A stretch of DNA of 64,000 bases, taken from assembly GCA_963989385.1 (NCBI GenBank), contig OZ022510.1, forward strand, positions 30,013,448 through 30,077,447. Reading direction: 5' to 3'. The stretch's first letter is position 1. Each line of letters opens with the position of its first letter. The notes beneath the pieces are model-generated. The model was given only the letters and a program-made list of their open reading frames with translations, did no database searches and was not told the DNA's origin. The DNA is from Ctena decussata (taxonomy: Eukaryota > Mollusca > Bivalvia > Lucinida > Lucinidae). Shown piece by piece: positions 63,773 to 64,000 of this stretch. Position numbers and translations under genes: made by a program.

Positions 63773-64000
63773 GCTCACCTGAGCCAGCGGCTCCGGGGGA
63801 GCTTATAGGATGGTAAGGCTCCGTCGTCCGTCGTCGTCCGTCCGTCCGTCGTCCGTCCACAATTTCAAATGACTTCTCCTCTGAAACCGCCGGGCCGATT
63901 GTAACCAAATTTCATATAGAGCCTCCTGGGACCTTAGGAACGAAAAATTGTTCAAATGGTCCTGGTCACATGACCAACATGGCCGCCATGCCCATATATG
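63773..64000 (+). mobile_element. Pearl-like CTCACCTGAGC repeat, cut by window end
   Basis: Nearly identical to the start of 41619-42430: GCTCACCTGAGCCAGCGGCT, GTCCGTCCGTCCGTCGTCC, CTCCTCTGAAACCGCCGGGC, ATGACCAACATGGCCGCCAT. It has one unit of about 93 bp fewer at the point where the 41619 copy has two. It runs off the window at 64000. Confidence 0.75.

Overview
The window looks like a gene-poor, repeat-dense stretch of an animal nuclear genome, most likely a bivalve mollusc and perhaps a heterodont. The reasons are AT-rich DNA with no long open reading frames, no operon-like spacing, many microsatellites, and several repeat types known from bivalves. These include pearl-like elements (an ACGG/GTCC microsatellite beside a tandem-repeat core) and large numbers of short palindromic MITEs. 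I see no rRNA gene, no intact tRNA gene and no CRISPR array. No complete protein-coding gene can be supported; there are only a few weak single-exon candidates.

Layout. 0.3-1.1 kb holds a hairpin-bearing MITE (family A) and a 190-bp palindrome. 1.4-4.75 kb is a nest: an L transposon is split by a pearl-like element, which is itself split by an 845-bp TIR transposon. 7-14 kb carries family B MITEs, palindromic family C MITEs, and an E/C/D nest. 17.1-17.5 kb is a decayed LINE reverse transcriptase on the minus strand. 18-20.7 kb holds more C copies and repeats J and N. 20.9-22.6 kb is a long repeat with X-box-like palindromes about every 157 bp. 26.9-29.5 kb holds repeat K, a second LINE relic, a 517-bp TIR element and a decayed A copy. 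30.3-32.8 kb has a pearl-like element, a divergent relative and a tRNA-derived SINE. 34.0-34.2 kb is a third LINE relic. 36.1-37.3 kb is a 1198-bp element with TTA target duplications (PIF/Harbinger-like). 38.5-42.4 kb is a cluster of three pearl-like elements. 43.2-44.3 kb is a second L copy joined to a C MITE. 46.9 kb is a fourth B copy. 50-53.2 kb contains a truncated C, a palindromic repeat, an A copy inside E, C, D and a piggyBac-like MITE with TTAA duplications. 55-58 kb holds J, a pearl-like fragment and the second K copy. 59.8-60.4 kb has two C copies. The window ends inside another pearl-like element.

The sequence mainly records transposon activity. The three LINE fragments look like parts of one family and all are broken. 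Most other elements are non-autonomous, so the enzymes that moved them must be encoded elsewhere. Candidate host exons (35.5, 48.5, 59.2, 60.7 and 61.1 kb) are reported with low confidence because no family is clearly recognised.
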